Assembly: GCA_946554335.1 (NCBI GenBank)
Contig: CAMNSA010000017.1
Coordinates: 1 to 49,538 of the forward strand
Direction: 5' to 3'
Length of the DNA: 49,538 nucleotides
DNA from: an uncultured Neglectibacter sp.
GTDB taxonomy: Bacteria > Bacillota > Clostridia > Oscillospirales > Acutalibacteraceae
Shown: positions 33,127-42,101 of the stretch, piece after piece
How positions within the stretch are numbered: the first letter of the stretch is position 1
Layout: the number at the start of each line of letters is the position of its first letter
Translations under genes and position numbers: made by a program
Notes under the pieces: model-generated
Told to the model about the DNA's origin: nothing
The model's input: the letters and a program-made list of their open reading frames with translations, nothing else
Databases searched by the model: none

Positions 33127-34293
33127 TCACCCATTGGCGTTTTGTTCCGTCAGCTCCCGTGCCCGGCGGTCCGCCTCCAGAATTCCTTCCAGCGTTACCG
33201 CATCTGAGGGATCCTGCAGTGAAAGGGCCTCCTCCACCAGCTGAGGGATCTCCAGAAATCTGATCTTCCCTGCCAAAAACAGCTCCACTGCCTTTTCGTT
33301 CGCCCCGTTCACCGCCGCAGGAACCAGACCTCCCAGTGTCTGCGCCTTGACGCAGAGCGCCAGACAGGGAAACGCCTCTTCGTCCGGTTTCCCGAAAGTG
33401 AGGCTGGGACGCTCCCAGAGATCCAGCTCCTTTACCGGGGAAGGATACCGCTTGGGAAAGCTCAGGGCGTACTGGATGGGGATGCGCATATCCGGGCAGC
33501 CCAGCTGGGCGATAATACTGTTGTCCTGATATTCTATGAGGGAATGGACGATGCTTTCCCGGTGCACCACCACCTGGATCTGCTCCGGCGGCACATCGAA
33601 AAGCCAGGAAGCCTCTATGACCTCCAGCCCCTTGTTCATCATGGTGGCAGAGTCAATGGTTATTTTCGCGCCCATGGACCAGTTGGGGTGCTTGAGGGCC
33701 TGGGCAGGGGTGACATTTTGAAGTTCTTCCCGTGTTTTTCCGTAAAAAGGACCGCCGGAAGCGGTGAGGATCAGCTTTTTCAGCGCTTTTTTCTCGGGAC
33801 AGCCCTGCAGGCACTGGAAAATGGCGGAATGTTCGCTGTCCACCGGAAGAATCTCTACCTTATTCTTCCTTGCCTCTTCCATCACCATACGCCCGCCGGC
33901 CACTAAAGTCTCCTTGTTGGCAAGGGCCACCGTCTTTTTTGCGCGGATCGCGGCTAAGGTAGGGCGCAGCCCCACCATTCCAACCACGCTGTTCAGAGTG
34001 ATATCAGCCTCTTCCCAGGCGGCCGCCTCACACAGACCCTCCATTCCCTCCAAAACAGGGATGGACAGATCCCGAATCCGCTCTCGAAGATTCTTTGCCG
34101 CCGCCGGATCAAACAGCACCGCGGCATGGGGGGAAAATTCCCGGATCTGCTCTTCCAGAAGCTTCGCGTTGGAATGGGCACAGAGCACCACCGGAGAAAC
34201 CGGAAGCCTCCCTTGCCGGTTCAGGCTTCGGACCACCTCCAGCGTCTGGGTACCGATGGACCCGGTAGAGCCCAGCAGAGAGAGCTTTTTCAT
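33127..34293 (-). CDS. dxr: 1-deoxy-D-xylulose 5-phosphate reductoisomerase
   Basis: A 388-residue enzyme: NADPH-binding LLGSTGSIGTQTL at the N-terminus, ANKETLVAGG, PVDSEHSAIFQCL with metal-binding Asp and Glu, TASGGPF and the MGAKITIDSATMMNKGLE stretch with further acidic ligands. It commits DXP to the MEP pathway as MEP and is the target of fosmidomycin. An AAAGGA ribosome site precedes the ATG. A terminator-like hairpin lies immediately upstream, between cdsA and dxr. Confidence 0.95.
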   Translation of the reverse strand: MKKLSLLGSTGSIGTQTLEVVRSLNRQGRLPVSPVVLCAHSNAKLLEEQIREFSPHAAVLFDPAAAKNLRERIRDLSIPVLEGMEGLCEAAAWEEADITLNSVVGMVGLRPTLAAIRAKKTVALANKETLVAGGRMVMEEARKNKVEILPVDSEHSAIFQCLQGCPEKKALKKLILTASGGPFYGKTREELQNVTPAQALKHPNWSMGAKITIDSATMMNKGLEVIEASWLFDVPPEQIQVVVHRESIVHSLIEYQDNSIIAQLGCPDMRIPIQYALSFPKRYPSPVKELDLWERPSLTFGKPDEEAFPCLALCVKAQTLGGLVPAAVNGANEKAVELFLAGKIRFLEIPQLVEEALSLQDPSDAVTLEGILEADRRARELTEQNANG

Positions 34294-34341
34294 AACTATG
34301 ACCGTCCTTTCTAAGGAAGACCTGTTTCCCTTCTTCCGCTC

Positions 34342-34376
34342 AAAAAACAGAAATCCCGGAGTTTACGCCTCCGGGA
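34342..34376 (-). terminator. Terminator-like hairpin between cdsA and dxr
   Basis: Minus strand TCCCGGAG (34376-34369), seven-base loop, CTCCGGGA (34361-34354), then TTTCTGTTTTTT. This is a textbook intrinsic terminator in the middle of a co-directional gene run. Confidence 0.75.
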
Positions 34377-34390
34377 AAAGTCCGCTTCCG

Positions 34391-35215
34391 TTACCCCACC
34401 ACTACGGGGAGGTATTCCACCAGGAGATAGACAAAGGGCGCAGTAAAAATCACACTGTCAAACCGGTCCAAAATCCCGCCATGACCGGGGATCACCTGGC
34501 CGAAGTCCTTGATATGGCAGCTGCGCTTGATCACGGAAAAGCTCAGATCCCCCAGAATGGAAATAAAGGTGCCGAAAAAACCGATCAAAAAGAGAGAGAA
34601 ATAGGAGACCGTTTTCGTTCCGCCGTAGTACACCTGGGAAAAGAAGAGCCCACACAAAAGCATGGCCGCCACATTGACGATAAGCCCCCCGATCATCCCC
34701 TCCACCGTCTTTTTCGGGCTGATCTCAGGACAGAGCTTGTGTTTTCCGAAAAAGGTCCCCGCAAAAAAAGCTCCCACGTCCGCAACCCAAGCAGAAAGTA
34801 CCGCAAGCAGCACATAGAACATACCGTGATGCTCGCTGAGAGACCTTAGGGTCACCAGAGACTGCAGGGCGCAGGGAATCAGCACCACCATGCTGTAAAG
34901 CACCGCCACCTCTTTAAAGCTGGTCTCCCTATGGTAAAGAATCATCGCGGAAAAGAGCAAAAGAGTGAACAGGCAGTAGACGAGAAAGCGAAGATCGCCG
35001 GTTCCGGAAAAGGGCACTGCCGCCGCGGTCAGCAGGGCGGGTGCAAGCAAAAACCATTTCTTTTCTAGAGAAAGCGCCTTAATCAGCTCATAGACCGCCA
35101 CGGCGGAGATCACCGCCACGGCGATATTCAGCGCCAAAGGAAAGGATTGATTGAACACAATGATAGCGGCGAAGAAAACCGCCAGCACCGCTCCGGAAAC
35201 AATTCTCTGCTTCAT
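34391..35215 (-). CDS. cdsA: Phosphatidate cytidylyltransferase
   Basis: A polytopic membrane protein of about 274 residues with seven or eight helices. The C-terminal signature IKRSCHIKDFGQVIPGHGG followed by ILDRFDS matches the CDP-diglyceride synthetase motif (SxxKRxxxxKDxxxxxPGHGGxxDRxD). It makes CDP-diacylglycerol from phosphatidate and CTP, the precursor of phosphatidylglycerol and cardiolipin. A GTG nine bases earlier (35224) is an alternative start; the ATG has GGTGA upstream. Order uppS-cdsA-dxr-rseP is conserved in many Firmicutes. Confidence 0.92.
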   Translation of the reverse strand: MKQRIVSGAVLAVFFAAIIVFNQSFPLALNIAVAVISAVAVYELIKALSLEKKWFLLAPALLTAAAVPFSGTGDLRFLVYCLFTLLLFSAMILYHRETSFKEVAVLYSMVVLIPCALQSLVTLRSLSEHHGMFYVLLAVLSAWVADVGAFFAGTFFGKHKLCPEISPKKTVEGMIGGLIVNVAAMLLCGLFFSQVYYGGTKTVSYFSLFLIGFFGTFISILGDLSFSVIKRSCHIKDFGQVIPGHGGILDRFDSVIFTAPFVYLLVEYLPVVVG

Positions 35216-35267
35216 AGAAATCACCGTTTCTCACTGAATTTCAACGATCCGCTTGTTCTCGATCCTC

Positions 35268-36005
35268 TCAAACGCCTCCAAAGCGGCGCTTTCGGGAGGA
35301 ATATATGGAAATGGCCCGTTCCAGATCCCGCGGCCGGAAATCTGGCCAGAGAATATCAAAATAGACGAATTCCGCGTAGGCGCTCTGCCACAGGAGAAAA
35401 TTGGACAGACGCTCTTCCCCGCTGGGACGGATGATCAGGTCCGGGTCCGGCTGTCCGGCCGTGTAAAGATACCCGGAAAAGATCTTTTCGTCCACCTCTT
35501 CTTCCCGGACTTTTCCAGCCTTCACATCGGAGGCGAGAAGCTGGGCTGCCCTTGCGATCTCCGCCCGGCCTCCGTAATTCATGGCGAGGTTTAACACCAT
35601 GCCGGTTTTCGGGGCGGAGGCTTCCTCCACCTCCCGGATCAGCTCCCGCAGCTCTTCCGGAAAACGGGAGACATCGCCGATAAAGCGTACCCGGATATTC
35701 TCGTCCATAAAGTCCCGCAGGGCTTCCTCCAGGTACTGTCGGAAAAGAGTCATCAAAGCCCCCACCTCTTCCTGAGGGCGCCGCCAATTCTCTGTGGAAA
35801 AGGCATAGACCGTCAGGTACTTGACGCCGATCTGGGAGGCGTAGCGGGTGATGGTTCGAAAGTTTCCGGCTCCGGCGCGATGGCCTGCCGAGCGGGGCAG
35901 CCCCCGCTTTTTGGCCCATCTGCCGTTTCCGTCCATGATGATACCAATATGAGCGGGAAGCACGCGAGACTGCTCTGCCGCCTTTTTCTGAAACAACAAG
36001 GACAA
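35268..36005 (-). CDS. uppS: Isoprenyl transferase (undecaprenyl diphosphate synthase)
   Basis: A 245-residue cis-prenyltransferase: GIIMDGNGRWAKKRGLPRSAGH (catalytic Asp of DGNGRWA at about residue 26, pyrophosphate-binding Arg), LTVYAFSTENWRRP, and the C-terminal DLIIRPSGEERLSNFLLWQSAY stretch given here as separate DLIIRPSGE and SNFLLWQ motifs. It elongates farnesyl diphosphate to undecaprenyl diphosphate, the lipid carrier for peptidoglycan and wall polysaccharides. The start appears to be TTG at 36005, with AAGGGGGG four bases upstream. Confidence 0.94.
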   Translation of the reverse strand: MSLLFQKKAAEQSRVLPAHIGIIMDGNGRWAKKRGLPRSAGHRAGAGNFRTITRYASQIGVKYLTVYAFSTENWRRPQEEVGALMTLFRQYLEEALRDFMDENIRVRFIGDVSRFPEELRELIREVEEASAPKTGMVLNLAMNYGGRAEIARAAQLLASDVKAGKVREEEVDEKIFSGYLYTAGQPDPDLIIRPSGEERLSNFLLWQSAYAEFVYFDILWPDFRPRDLERAISIYSSRKRRFGGV

Positions 36006-36029
36006 AAGCCCCCCTTCCTCCCAAGGCCG

Positions 36030-36593
36030 TCAGATCTCCAGAATCTCCTTTTCCTTACGGGAGAAACATCCCTCTACCTTTTCGACATACTTATCCGTAA
36101 GCGTTTGCGTTTTTTTCTCCGACTGCTTCAGATCGTCCTCAGTGATATCGCCGGCCTTTTTCATATCCTTCAGCTTTTCGATAGCGTCCCTGCGCACCGC
36201 GCGGATGGCCACCTTGGCCTCCTCCGCCATCTTGCTGATCTCCTTGGCCAGTTCCTTTCTGCGCTCCTCATTCAGGGGCGGGAATACCAGACGGATGATC
36301 CGCCCGTCGTTCTGGGGATTGACGCCCAGATCAGAGGTCTGGATCGCCTTTTCGATCCCTTTGAGCACGGAGGCGTCCCAAGGCTGGATTACCAGCACCC
36401 TCGCCTCGGAGACGGAAACCGCCGCCAGCTGATTGATGGGCGTGGGAGTGTTGTAGTAATCCACCATGATCTTATCCAGCACCGCGGGGTTCGCCCTGCC
36501 AGCCCGCACAGCGGCATACTCCTCCTCCAGATGGTCCACGCTTCTGCCCATCTTATATTCTGTGGTTTCAAATACTTCTTTCATCTCTGCCAT
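36030..36593 (-). CDS. frr: Ribosome recycling factor
   Basis: A 187-residue protein of the standard length with the two RRF regions: VRAGRANPAVLDKIMVDYYN (N-terminal coiled-coil, about residues 29-48) and LNEERRKELAKEISKMAEEAK (split by a hinge, about 128-148, residues quoted as NEERRKEL and ISKMAEEAK), ending VEKVEGCFSRKEKEILEI. With EF-G it splits post-termination ribosomes. It follows pyrH by 44 bases, as in most bacteria. Confidence 0.95.
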   Translation of the reverse strand: MAEMKEVFETTEYKMGRSVDHLEEEYAAVRAGRANPAVLDKIMVDYYNTPTPINQLAAVSVSEARVLVIQPWDASVLKGIEKAIQTSDLGVNPQNDGRIIRLVFPPLNEERRKELAKEISKMAEEAKVAIRAVRRDAIEKLKDMKKAGDITEDDLKQSEKKTQTLTDKYVEKVEGCFSRKEKEILEI

Positions 36594-36637
36594 TGTCCTT
36601 CATCCTTTCCGGCTTATGCCGCTTGTTTGCGCCATTT

Positions 36638-37342
36638 TTACTCCACCAGAGTGCCTACCTTTTCGCCTGAGACGGCACGCACGATGTTCTGGGGATCTTC
36701 GATACTGAACACTAAAAAGGGAATGTTCCTGTCCTTGCAGAAGGAGGCCGCCGTCATATCCATCACAGCCAGATTCTTATTGAGTACATCCATATAGGTG
36801 AGCCTGTCAAATTTTACCGCGTTGGGGTTCTTCTTCGGATCACTGTCGTACACGCCGTCCACCATAGTGGCCTTCAGGATCACATCCGCGTCGATCTCGG
36901 CGGCACGCAGGGCGGCGCCGGTATCGGTGGAGAAAAAGGGATTTCCCGTTCCGCACCCAAACACCACTACCCGGCCTTTTTCCAGATGCCGCACGGCGCG
37001 GTTGCGGATATAGGGCTCCGCCACCTCCTGCATGGCAATGGCAGTCTGCACCCGCACATCCAGCCCCAGCTGTTCCAGGCCGTCCGCCACTCCCAGGGCG
37101 TTGATCACCGTAGCCAACATTCCCATATGATCCGCCCTGGTGCGGTCCATGTTTCCGCTGCTGCGGCCCCGCCAGAAGTTTCCTCCTCCTACTACAATGG
37201 CTACCTCCGCCCCAAGCTCCACGCAGGTTTTCACCGGCTCGCAGATGTTCAGCACCGTGTCAAAATCAATGCCGTGAGAAGCGCTTCCCGCCAAGGATTC
37301 TCCGCTGAGCTTGAGTAAAACTCTTTTGTATTTCAACGACAT
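36638..37342 (-). CDS. pyrH: UMP kinase
   Basis: A 234-residue amino-acid-kinase-fold enzyme: [14 protein letters not shown] at the N-terminus, [13 protein letters not shown] with the phosphate-binding glycines, [34 protein letters not shown], and [16 protein letters not shown]. It phosphorylates UMP to UDP, feeding RNA, UDP-sugars and wall synthesis. It has its own promoter at 37381-37409 and heads the operon. The usual upstream neighbours rpsB and tsf are not here. Confidence 0.95.
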   Translation of the reverse strand: MSLKYKRVLLKLSGESLAGSASHGIDFDTVLNICEPVKTCVELGAEVAIVVGGGNFWRGRSSGNMDRTRADHMGMLATVINALGVADGLEQLGLDVRVQTAIAMQEVAEPYIRNRAVRHLEKGRVVVFGCGTGNPFFSTDTGAALRAAEIDADVILKATMVDGVYDSDPKKNPNAVKFDRLTYMDVLNKNLAVMDMTAASFCKDRNIPFLVFSIEDPQNIVRAVSGEKVGTLVE

Positions 37343-37380
37343 ATCATTTCCCCCGTTCCAGAGAGATTAATCTTACCTGT

Positions 37381-37409
37381 ATTTTACATGATATCCCCCT
37401 CTTTGTAAA
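37381..37409 (-). promoter_or_regulatory. Promoter of the pyrH-frr-uppS-cdsA operon
   Basis: Minus strand TTTACA (37409-37404), 17-base spacer, TAAAAT (37386-37381), about 38 bases before pyrH. Confidence 0.65.
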
Positions 37410-37452
37410 GCTATCTTTTCCACCTTTTGGGAAGAGGATTTTGGGAAAGGCA

Positions 37453-37484
37453 GAGCGCCGAAGGGGAAAAGCCCTTCAGCGCTC
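37453..37484 (-). terminator. Hairpin downstream of glgP
   Basis: GAGCGC-GAAGGG pairs with CCCTTC-GCGCTC (one C/A mismatch). No strong U-tract follows on the minus strand, so termination is plausible but unproven. Confidence 0.45.
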
Positions 37485-37511
37485 CGTGAAAAATTATTCA
37501 GAAAATTCCGG

Positions 37512-39767
37512 TCAGGAAAGATGCCAGATCTCCTCATTATACTGAGAAACCGATCGGTCCGAGGAGAAAAATCCGGCTTTTGCGATATTGGTAAGCATTT
37601 TCTTAGCCCAGCTTCTCCGATCCTCAAACTCATGCAATGCCTGCTCCTTCTTCTCAATATAAGCCTTCACATCCAGAAGGGCCATAAACCAGTCCTTCCG
37701 GGTCATGTCCTTGTAAAGGCGGGCAAGATTCTCCGGGTCTCCCATGCGCATAAGCTGGGGGTCGATGATGAAATCCACAAGCTTCGAGATCTCCGGGTCC
37801 TTCCCGTAATAGTCAGAGGAATGGTAAGCGCTTTTTTCGTAAAGCCCGATCACCTCTTCACTGGAGCGGCCGAAAATATAGATATTCTCCTCCCCCACCA
37901 GGTCGTGGATCTCCACATTGGCGCCGTCCATGGTGCCCAGGGTCACCGCGCCGTTTAACATGAATTTCATGTTTCCGGTGCCGCTTGCCTCCTTGGAGGC
38001 AAGGGAGATCTGCTCGGAGATGTCGCAGGCCGGGATCAGCTTCTCCGCCTTTGTCACATTGTAGTTTTCCACCATGACCACCTTCAGCCAGGGGCTCACC
38101 TGGGGGGCGTTGTTGATTAGGTCCTGCAGGCACAGGATCAGGTGAATGATGTCCTTCGCAATGATATAGGCAGGAGCGGCTTTCGCGCCGAAAAGCTGGG
38201 TGATGGGCCTTTGGGGGATGTTTCCCGCCTTGATCTGCAAATACTTCCAGATAAGATACAGGGCGTTCATCTGCTGGCGCTTGTACTCGTGCAGGCGCTT
38301 GATCTGCACATCGAAGACAGAATCCTCCCGGACCGTGACCCCCTCTGTCTTTTCCAGATACCGGCAAAGGTCCCGCTTGTTTTCCAGCTTGATCGCAAGC
38401 AGCCGGTCAAGAACTTCTTCGTCCTCCCGGAAGGCGAGAAGCTTTTGAAGCTCCTGGGCGTCCTTTTTCCAGCCGTCGCCCACAAGCTCCGTGATCAGCC
38501 CGGAGAGCCGGGGATCGCAGTGCATCAGCCACCGGCGGAAGGTGACTCCGTTTGTCTTATTGTTAAATTTCTCCGGATAGATCTGCGCGAAGTCCCTCAG
38601 TTCCGAGCTCTTCAGGATCTCCGTATGCAGCGCCGCCACCCCGTTTACAGAAAAGCCGTAATGGATATCCATATGGGCCATATGAACGAGGCTCTGCTGA
38701 TCGATGATGGCAAAACGGGGATCCGGATACTTTTCCTTGACGCGTCTATCCAGCTCGCGGATGATGGGCAGCAGCTGGGGGACCGCCTCTTCCAGATAGT
38801 CGATAGGCCATTTTTCCAGAGCTTCCGCCAGAATGGTGTGGTTCGTATAGGCGCAGGTGTTGGTGACAACCTCAATAGCTTCACTCATGGGAACGCCCTC
38901 GTTCGTCATCAGCCGAATGAGCTCCGGGATTACCATGGAGGGGTGCGTGTCATTGATCTGGATCACCGCGTATTTAGAGAGCTCCCGGCAGGAGTGTCCT
39001 TTTTCCTTCAGCTCCTTCAAGATCAGCTGAGCCGCATTGCTCACCATAAAATACTGCTGGTACACCCGCAAAAGGCGTCCGGCCCGATCGCTGTCGTCCG
39101 GGTAGAGGAACAAAGTCAGGTTGTGGCGGATATCCCTCTTGTCAAACTCGATGCCGTCGTGGACGATCTCCTCATCCGGCAGGGAAATGTCAAAGAGATG
39201 AAGCTTGTTTTTTCCGTTTTGATAGCCCGCCACATCGATATCATACATTTGGGAGCGCAGGGTGAAATCCCGGAAGGGGACCTCAAAGGAAATCCCTGTA
39301 TCCTGAAGCCACCCGTCCTGTTCTATCCAGGGATTGGGAAGCTCGTGCTGCTTGTGGTCACGGTACTGCTGTAAAAACAGGCCGAAGTGGTAATTGAGCC
39401 CCACGCCGTCCGCGGGCAGGCCCAAAGTGGCGGCAGAATCCAAATAACAGGCGGCAAGGCGGCCCAGACCTCCGTTTCCCAGGGAGGGCTCCGGTTCCAG
39501 CTCTTCTATTTCGGAAAGCTGTTTCCCGGACTCCTCCAAAGCGCTTTTGACCTCTTCAAAAAGACCCAGATTGATCAGGTTATTGGAAAGCAGCTTTCCC
39601 ATCAGAAACTCCGCGGAGATATAGTAGAGCTTTCTCTCGCCGGAAAGCCGGGGGACCTTTTCCATTCTCTCCTTTACAAAGGCGGTCAAGGCCTGATAAA
39701 TCTCCTCGTTGGAAGCTTCACAAATGGGCTTATGAAGCTTCTCCGCCAATTCTTCTTTCGCTGTCAT
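37512..39767 (-). CDS. glgP: Glycogen/alpha-glucan phosphorylase
   Basis: A 751-residue GT35 phosphorylase. Visible are the N-terminal [10 protein letters not shown] and [18 protein letters not shown] motifs, the NGVTFRRWL segment, and the PLP site [10 protein letters not shown] with the Schiff-base Lys at about residue 600. It releases glucose-1-phosphate from the non-reducing ends of glycogen or maltodextrin. It is slightly short of the classic ~800 residues, as in many bacterial enzymes without allosteric sites. It lies 11 bases after malQ; the two form a maltodextrin/glycogen breakdown unit. Confidence 0.95.
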   Translation of the reverse strand: MTAKEELAEKLHKPICEASNEEIYQALTAFVKERMEKVPRLSGERKLYYISAEFLMGKLLSNNLINLGLFEEVKSALEESGKQLSEIEELEPEPSLGNGGLGRLAACYLDSAATLGLPADGVGLNYHFGLFLQQYRDHKQHELPNPWIEQDGWLQDTGISFEVPFRDFTLRSQMYDIDVAGYQNGKNKLHLFDISLPDEEIVHDGIEFDKRDIRHNLTLFLYPDDSDRAGRLLRVYQQYFMVSNAAQLILKELKEKGHSCRELSKYAVIQINDTHPSMVIPELIRLMTNEGVPMSEAIEVVTNTCAYTNHTILAEALEKWPIDYLEEAVPQLLPIIRELDRRVKEKYPDPRFAIIDQQSLVHMAHMDIHYGFSVNGVAALHTEILKSSELRDFAQIYPEKFNNKTNGVTFRRWLMHCDPRLSGLITELVGDGWKKDAQELQKLLAFREDEEVLDRLLAIKLENKRDLCRYLEKTEGVTVREDSVFDVQIKRLHEYKRQQMNALYLIWKYLQIKAGNIPQRPITQLFGAKAAPAYIIAKDIIHLILCLQDLINNAPQVSPWLKVVMVENYNVTKAEKLIPACDISEQISLASKEASGTGNMKFMLNGAVTLGTMDGANVEIHDLVGEENIYIFGRSSEEVIGLYEKSAYHSSDYYGKDPEISKLVDFIIDPQLMRMGDPENLARLYKDMTRKDWFMALLDVKAYIEKKEQALHEFEDRRSWAKKMLTNIAKAGFFSSDRSVSQYNEEIWHLS

Positions 39768-39778
39768 AGCAGCACCTC

Positions 39779-41284
39779 CTACTTTCCTCTGTATCTTCCG
39801 TAAAGCTTAGCCATGCGGTTCATTCTTTCCGCCAGCTCCCTGGTGGGCTGATCCTTGGTCATGCGCCAGCGCCAGTTGTTTCCGCCCAGTGTGGAGGGGG
39901 TGTTGATCCTCGCCCCGCTGCCCAGGTCCAGATAGTCCTGCATGGGCACGATGGCAAGATCCGCCACGCTGCTGAGAGCCGCCCGGATAAAGGCCCAGTT
40001 CCCATCCTTGTCATCCTTGAGGCCCAGATACTCCAAAGCGGTGGCCACATCCTCCTTGGCAGCGGAGGAAAACCAGCCGCGCACCGTGTCGTTGTCGTGA
40101 GTACCGGTGTACACCACGCAGTTATTCTGATAGTTATGGGGCATATAATCGCTTTCTTCTCTGGAATCAAAGGCGAATTCCAGCACCTTCATGCCGGGAT
40201 AGCCGCTGCTTTTCAAAAGGCGCTTCACCGCCGGAGTGAGATAGCCCAGGTCTTCCGCAATGATATTCGCCTTCCCCAAAGCGCCGTTGATCGCCCGGAT
40301 AAAGGCCATACCCGGGCCCTTTTTCCAGCGACCGTTTCGCGCGGTCTCGTCCCCATAGGGGATGGCGTAATAGCTTTCCAGCCCCCGGAAATGATCGATG
40401 CGAAGCACATCCACCATAGTGAGGTTGGCTTTCAGCCGCTTGATCCACCACTGGAAGCCGTCCTTTGCCATTACATCCCAGCGATACAGCGGGTTCCCCC
40501 AAAGCTGGCCGTCCGCGGAAAAGGCGTCGGGCGGGCAGCCCGCCACCTCGGTGGGCACATTGTTCTCGTCCAGCTGAAAGAGTCCCGGGTTCGCCCACAC
40601 ATCCGCGCTGTCCATGGCCACATAGATGGGCGCGTCCCCGATGATGGAAACTCCTTTTTTATTGGCATACTTTTTCAGCGCCTTCCACTGGTCGAAGAAG
40701 AGATACTGCACAAAGATATGGTAATCCACATCCTGGGCGCATTTCTTTCTCCAGGCCTTCAAAGCCTCCGGGCGGCGCATCCGGATGTCCTCGTCCCACT
40801 CGTTCCAGGCCTTCAGGCCCATCTTTGCCTTCACAGCCATGTAGAGGGCGTAGTCCTCCACCCAGGCGGCGTTTTTCTTACGGAACTTTTCCAGGGCCTT
40901 CCGGTCGTCAAAATGGGAGAAGGCCTTTCTCAAAAGCTTTTCCCGATGGTCATAGATGGCGCCGTAATCCACCTGAGCGTCACTTTCTCCCCAAAGGATC
41001 CGCCTGCACTGCTCTTTTTTCAAAAGGCCTTTCTCGCACAGCAGCTCCAGATCCACAAAATAGGGATTGCCCGCAAAGGCGGAAAAGCTCTGATAGGGAC
41101 TGTCACCGTAGCTGGTAGGCCCCAAAGGCAGCACCTGCCAATATTGTTGCCCCGCTTTGCGGAGAAAATCCACCCACTTGTAAGCGGCCTTCCCAAAGGT
41201 TCCGATCCCGTATTTGGAAGGCAGACTGCTGACAGGAAGCAGCACTCCTGCCCCACGGGTCATCCAGGATTTTACCATGATCAT
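39779..41284 (-). CDS. malQ: 4-alpha-glucanotransferase (amylomaltase)
   Basis: A 501-residue GH77 enzyme. Key residues: nucleophile Asp in [19 protein letters not shown], acid/base Glu in [12 protein letters not shown], and the third Asp in [26 protein letters not shown] and the [20 protein letters not shown] region at the N-terminus are also diagnostic. It transfers alpha-1,4-glucan segments, lengthening short maltodextrins so that glgP can use them. The start at 41284 follows AAGGAG closely; the third codon is also ATG, with better spacing. Confidence 0.94.
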   Translation of the reverse strand: MIMVKSWMTRGAGVLLPVSSLPSKYGIGTFGKAAYKWVDFLRKAGQQYWQVLPLGPTSYGDSPYQSFSAFAGNPYFVDLELLCEKGLLKKEQCRRILWGESDAQVDYGAIYDHREKLLRKAFSHFDDRKALEKFRKKNAAWVEDYALYMAVKAKMGLKAWNEWDEDIRMRRPEALKAWRKKCAQDVDYHIFVQYLFFDQWKALKKYANKKGVSIIGDAPIYVAMDSADVWANPGLFQLDENNVPTEVAGCPPDAFSADGQLWGNPLYRWDVMAKDGFQWWIKRLKANLTMVDVLRIDHFRGLESYYAIPYGDETARNGRWKKGPGMAFIRAINGALGKANIIAEDLGYLTPAVKRLLKSSGYPGMKVLEFAFDSREESDYMPHNYQNNCVVYTGTHDNDTVRGWFSSAAKEDVATALEYLGLKDDKDGNWAFIRAALSSVADLAIVPMQDYLDLGSGARINTPSTLGGNNWRWRMTKDQPTRELAERMNRMAKLYGRYRGK

Positions 41285-41347
41285 CGATCTCCTTCTTTTC
41301 ATTTCTTTTCGAAACAAAAGGCAATACACAAGGGTTTTCCAAAGTTT

Positions 41348-41377
41348 AGTATATCATTTCTCTTTCGGGAAAGACAA
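41348..41377 (-). promoter_or_regulatory. Promoter of malQ-glgP
   Basis: Minus strand TTGTCT (41377-41372), 18-base spacer, TATACT (41353-41348), about 64 bases before malQ. No catabolite-repressor palindrome was recognised beside it. Confidence 0.55.
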
Positions 41378-41450
41378 GACCTCAACCGCGATTGGGGTAC
41401 AAAATGCCATCTCCTCAAAAAAATCATATGAGTTTTTGACCTTTCCCGGC

Positions 41451-42077
41451 TCAGCCGTCCTCACGATCCTTCTCCGGATATTTCCGGACCCCGCACCCGG
41501 CGTCCAGCCGCCTTTGCCAGGCTCCGCTTTCGTATTCTTCCCGCAGAATCGAATAGCACTCGTCGTCAAACACCGCGCCGTCATACCGGCAAAAAGCATG
41601 TCGGATCGTGCCCTCATGCACGAATCCGCATTTCTCGATGACCCGGCGGGAGCGCTCGTTCACCGTAAAGTGGGCGATCCCCAAAGCCTCCGCGCCTCTC
41701 TGTTCAAAGGCGCGGCGGACCATGGCGGCAAGCGCCTCCGGCATAAGGCCCTGACCCCAATACTCCCGGGAAAGCTCATAGGCGATGGAAAGGGAATCCA
41801 CCCGATACCGGCGGATATCCTTCTGGAACTTGATCTGCCCGATAGGGGCGTTTGTCTTCTTGAGTACGATGGCATAGCAGCCGCTGTCCCGCCGGGCCCG
41901 CCCAAAGAGCTTTCCCGCCTCCTCCGAATCCCCGGCCGGCTTTGCGCCGGAGGCCAGCATGACCTGAGGGTCTGAAGCAAACTTCAAAAAATCCTCAAAG
42001 TCAGAGGATCTCCACTTTCTCAGCAGCAGGCGCTCTGTTTCCATAGGCCGCTGTAAAAGGGAAAACAGCTTTATCAT
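41451..42077 (-). CDS. GNAT acetyltransferase (RimJ/RimL type)
   Basis: A 208-residue protein beginning with the family-typical METERLLLRKWRSSDFEDFLKF (quoted as METERLLLRKW and DFEDFLKF) and containing IAYELSREYWGQGLMPEAL, the acetyl-CoA loop, then VNERSRRVIEKCGFVHEGTI near the end of the fold. RimJ/L relatives acetylate protein N-termini, but many act on small molecules or antibiotics; the substrate is unknown. The ~25-residue tail is basic. ATG at 42077 is preferred (GAGGTGG upstream); the METER Met, 11 codons later, is possible. It is the last gene of the araC-methyltransferase run. Confidence 0.83.
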   Translation of the reverse strand: MIKLFSLLQRPMETERLLLRKWRSSDFEDFLKFASDPQVMLASGAKPAGDSEEAGKLFGRARRDSGCYAIVLKKTNAPIGQIKFQKDIRRYRVDSLSIAYELSREYWGQGLMPEALAAMVRRAFEQRGAEALGIAHFTVNERSRRVIEKCGFVHEGTIRHAFCRYDGAVFDDECYSILREEYESGAWQRRLDAGCGVRKYPEKDREDG

Positions 42078-42101
42078 CTCTCCCACCTCTGTTCCCGGCT
42101 T

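Noticed and set aside
40097-41431. Long plus-strand open frame opposite malQ (444 codons), and a similar one opposite glgP at 38142-39374
   Set aside because: Both mirror strongly conserved enzymes and arise from codon bias; neither has a domain or a ribosome site.
41415-41439. A/T-rich palindrome after the GNAT gene as a terminator
   Set aside because: The stem is almost only A-T pairs around CATATG and may just be chance; there is not enough support for listing it.
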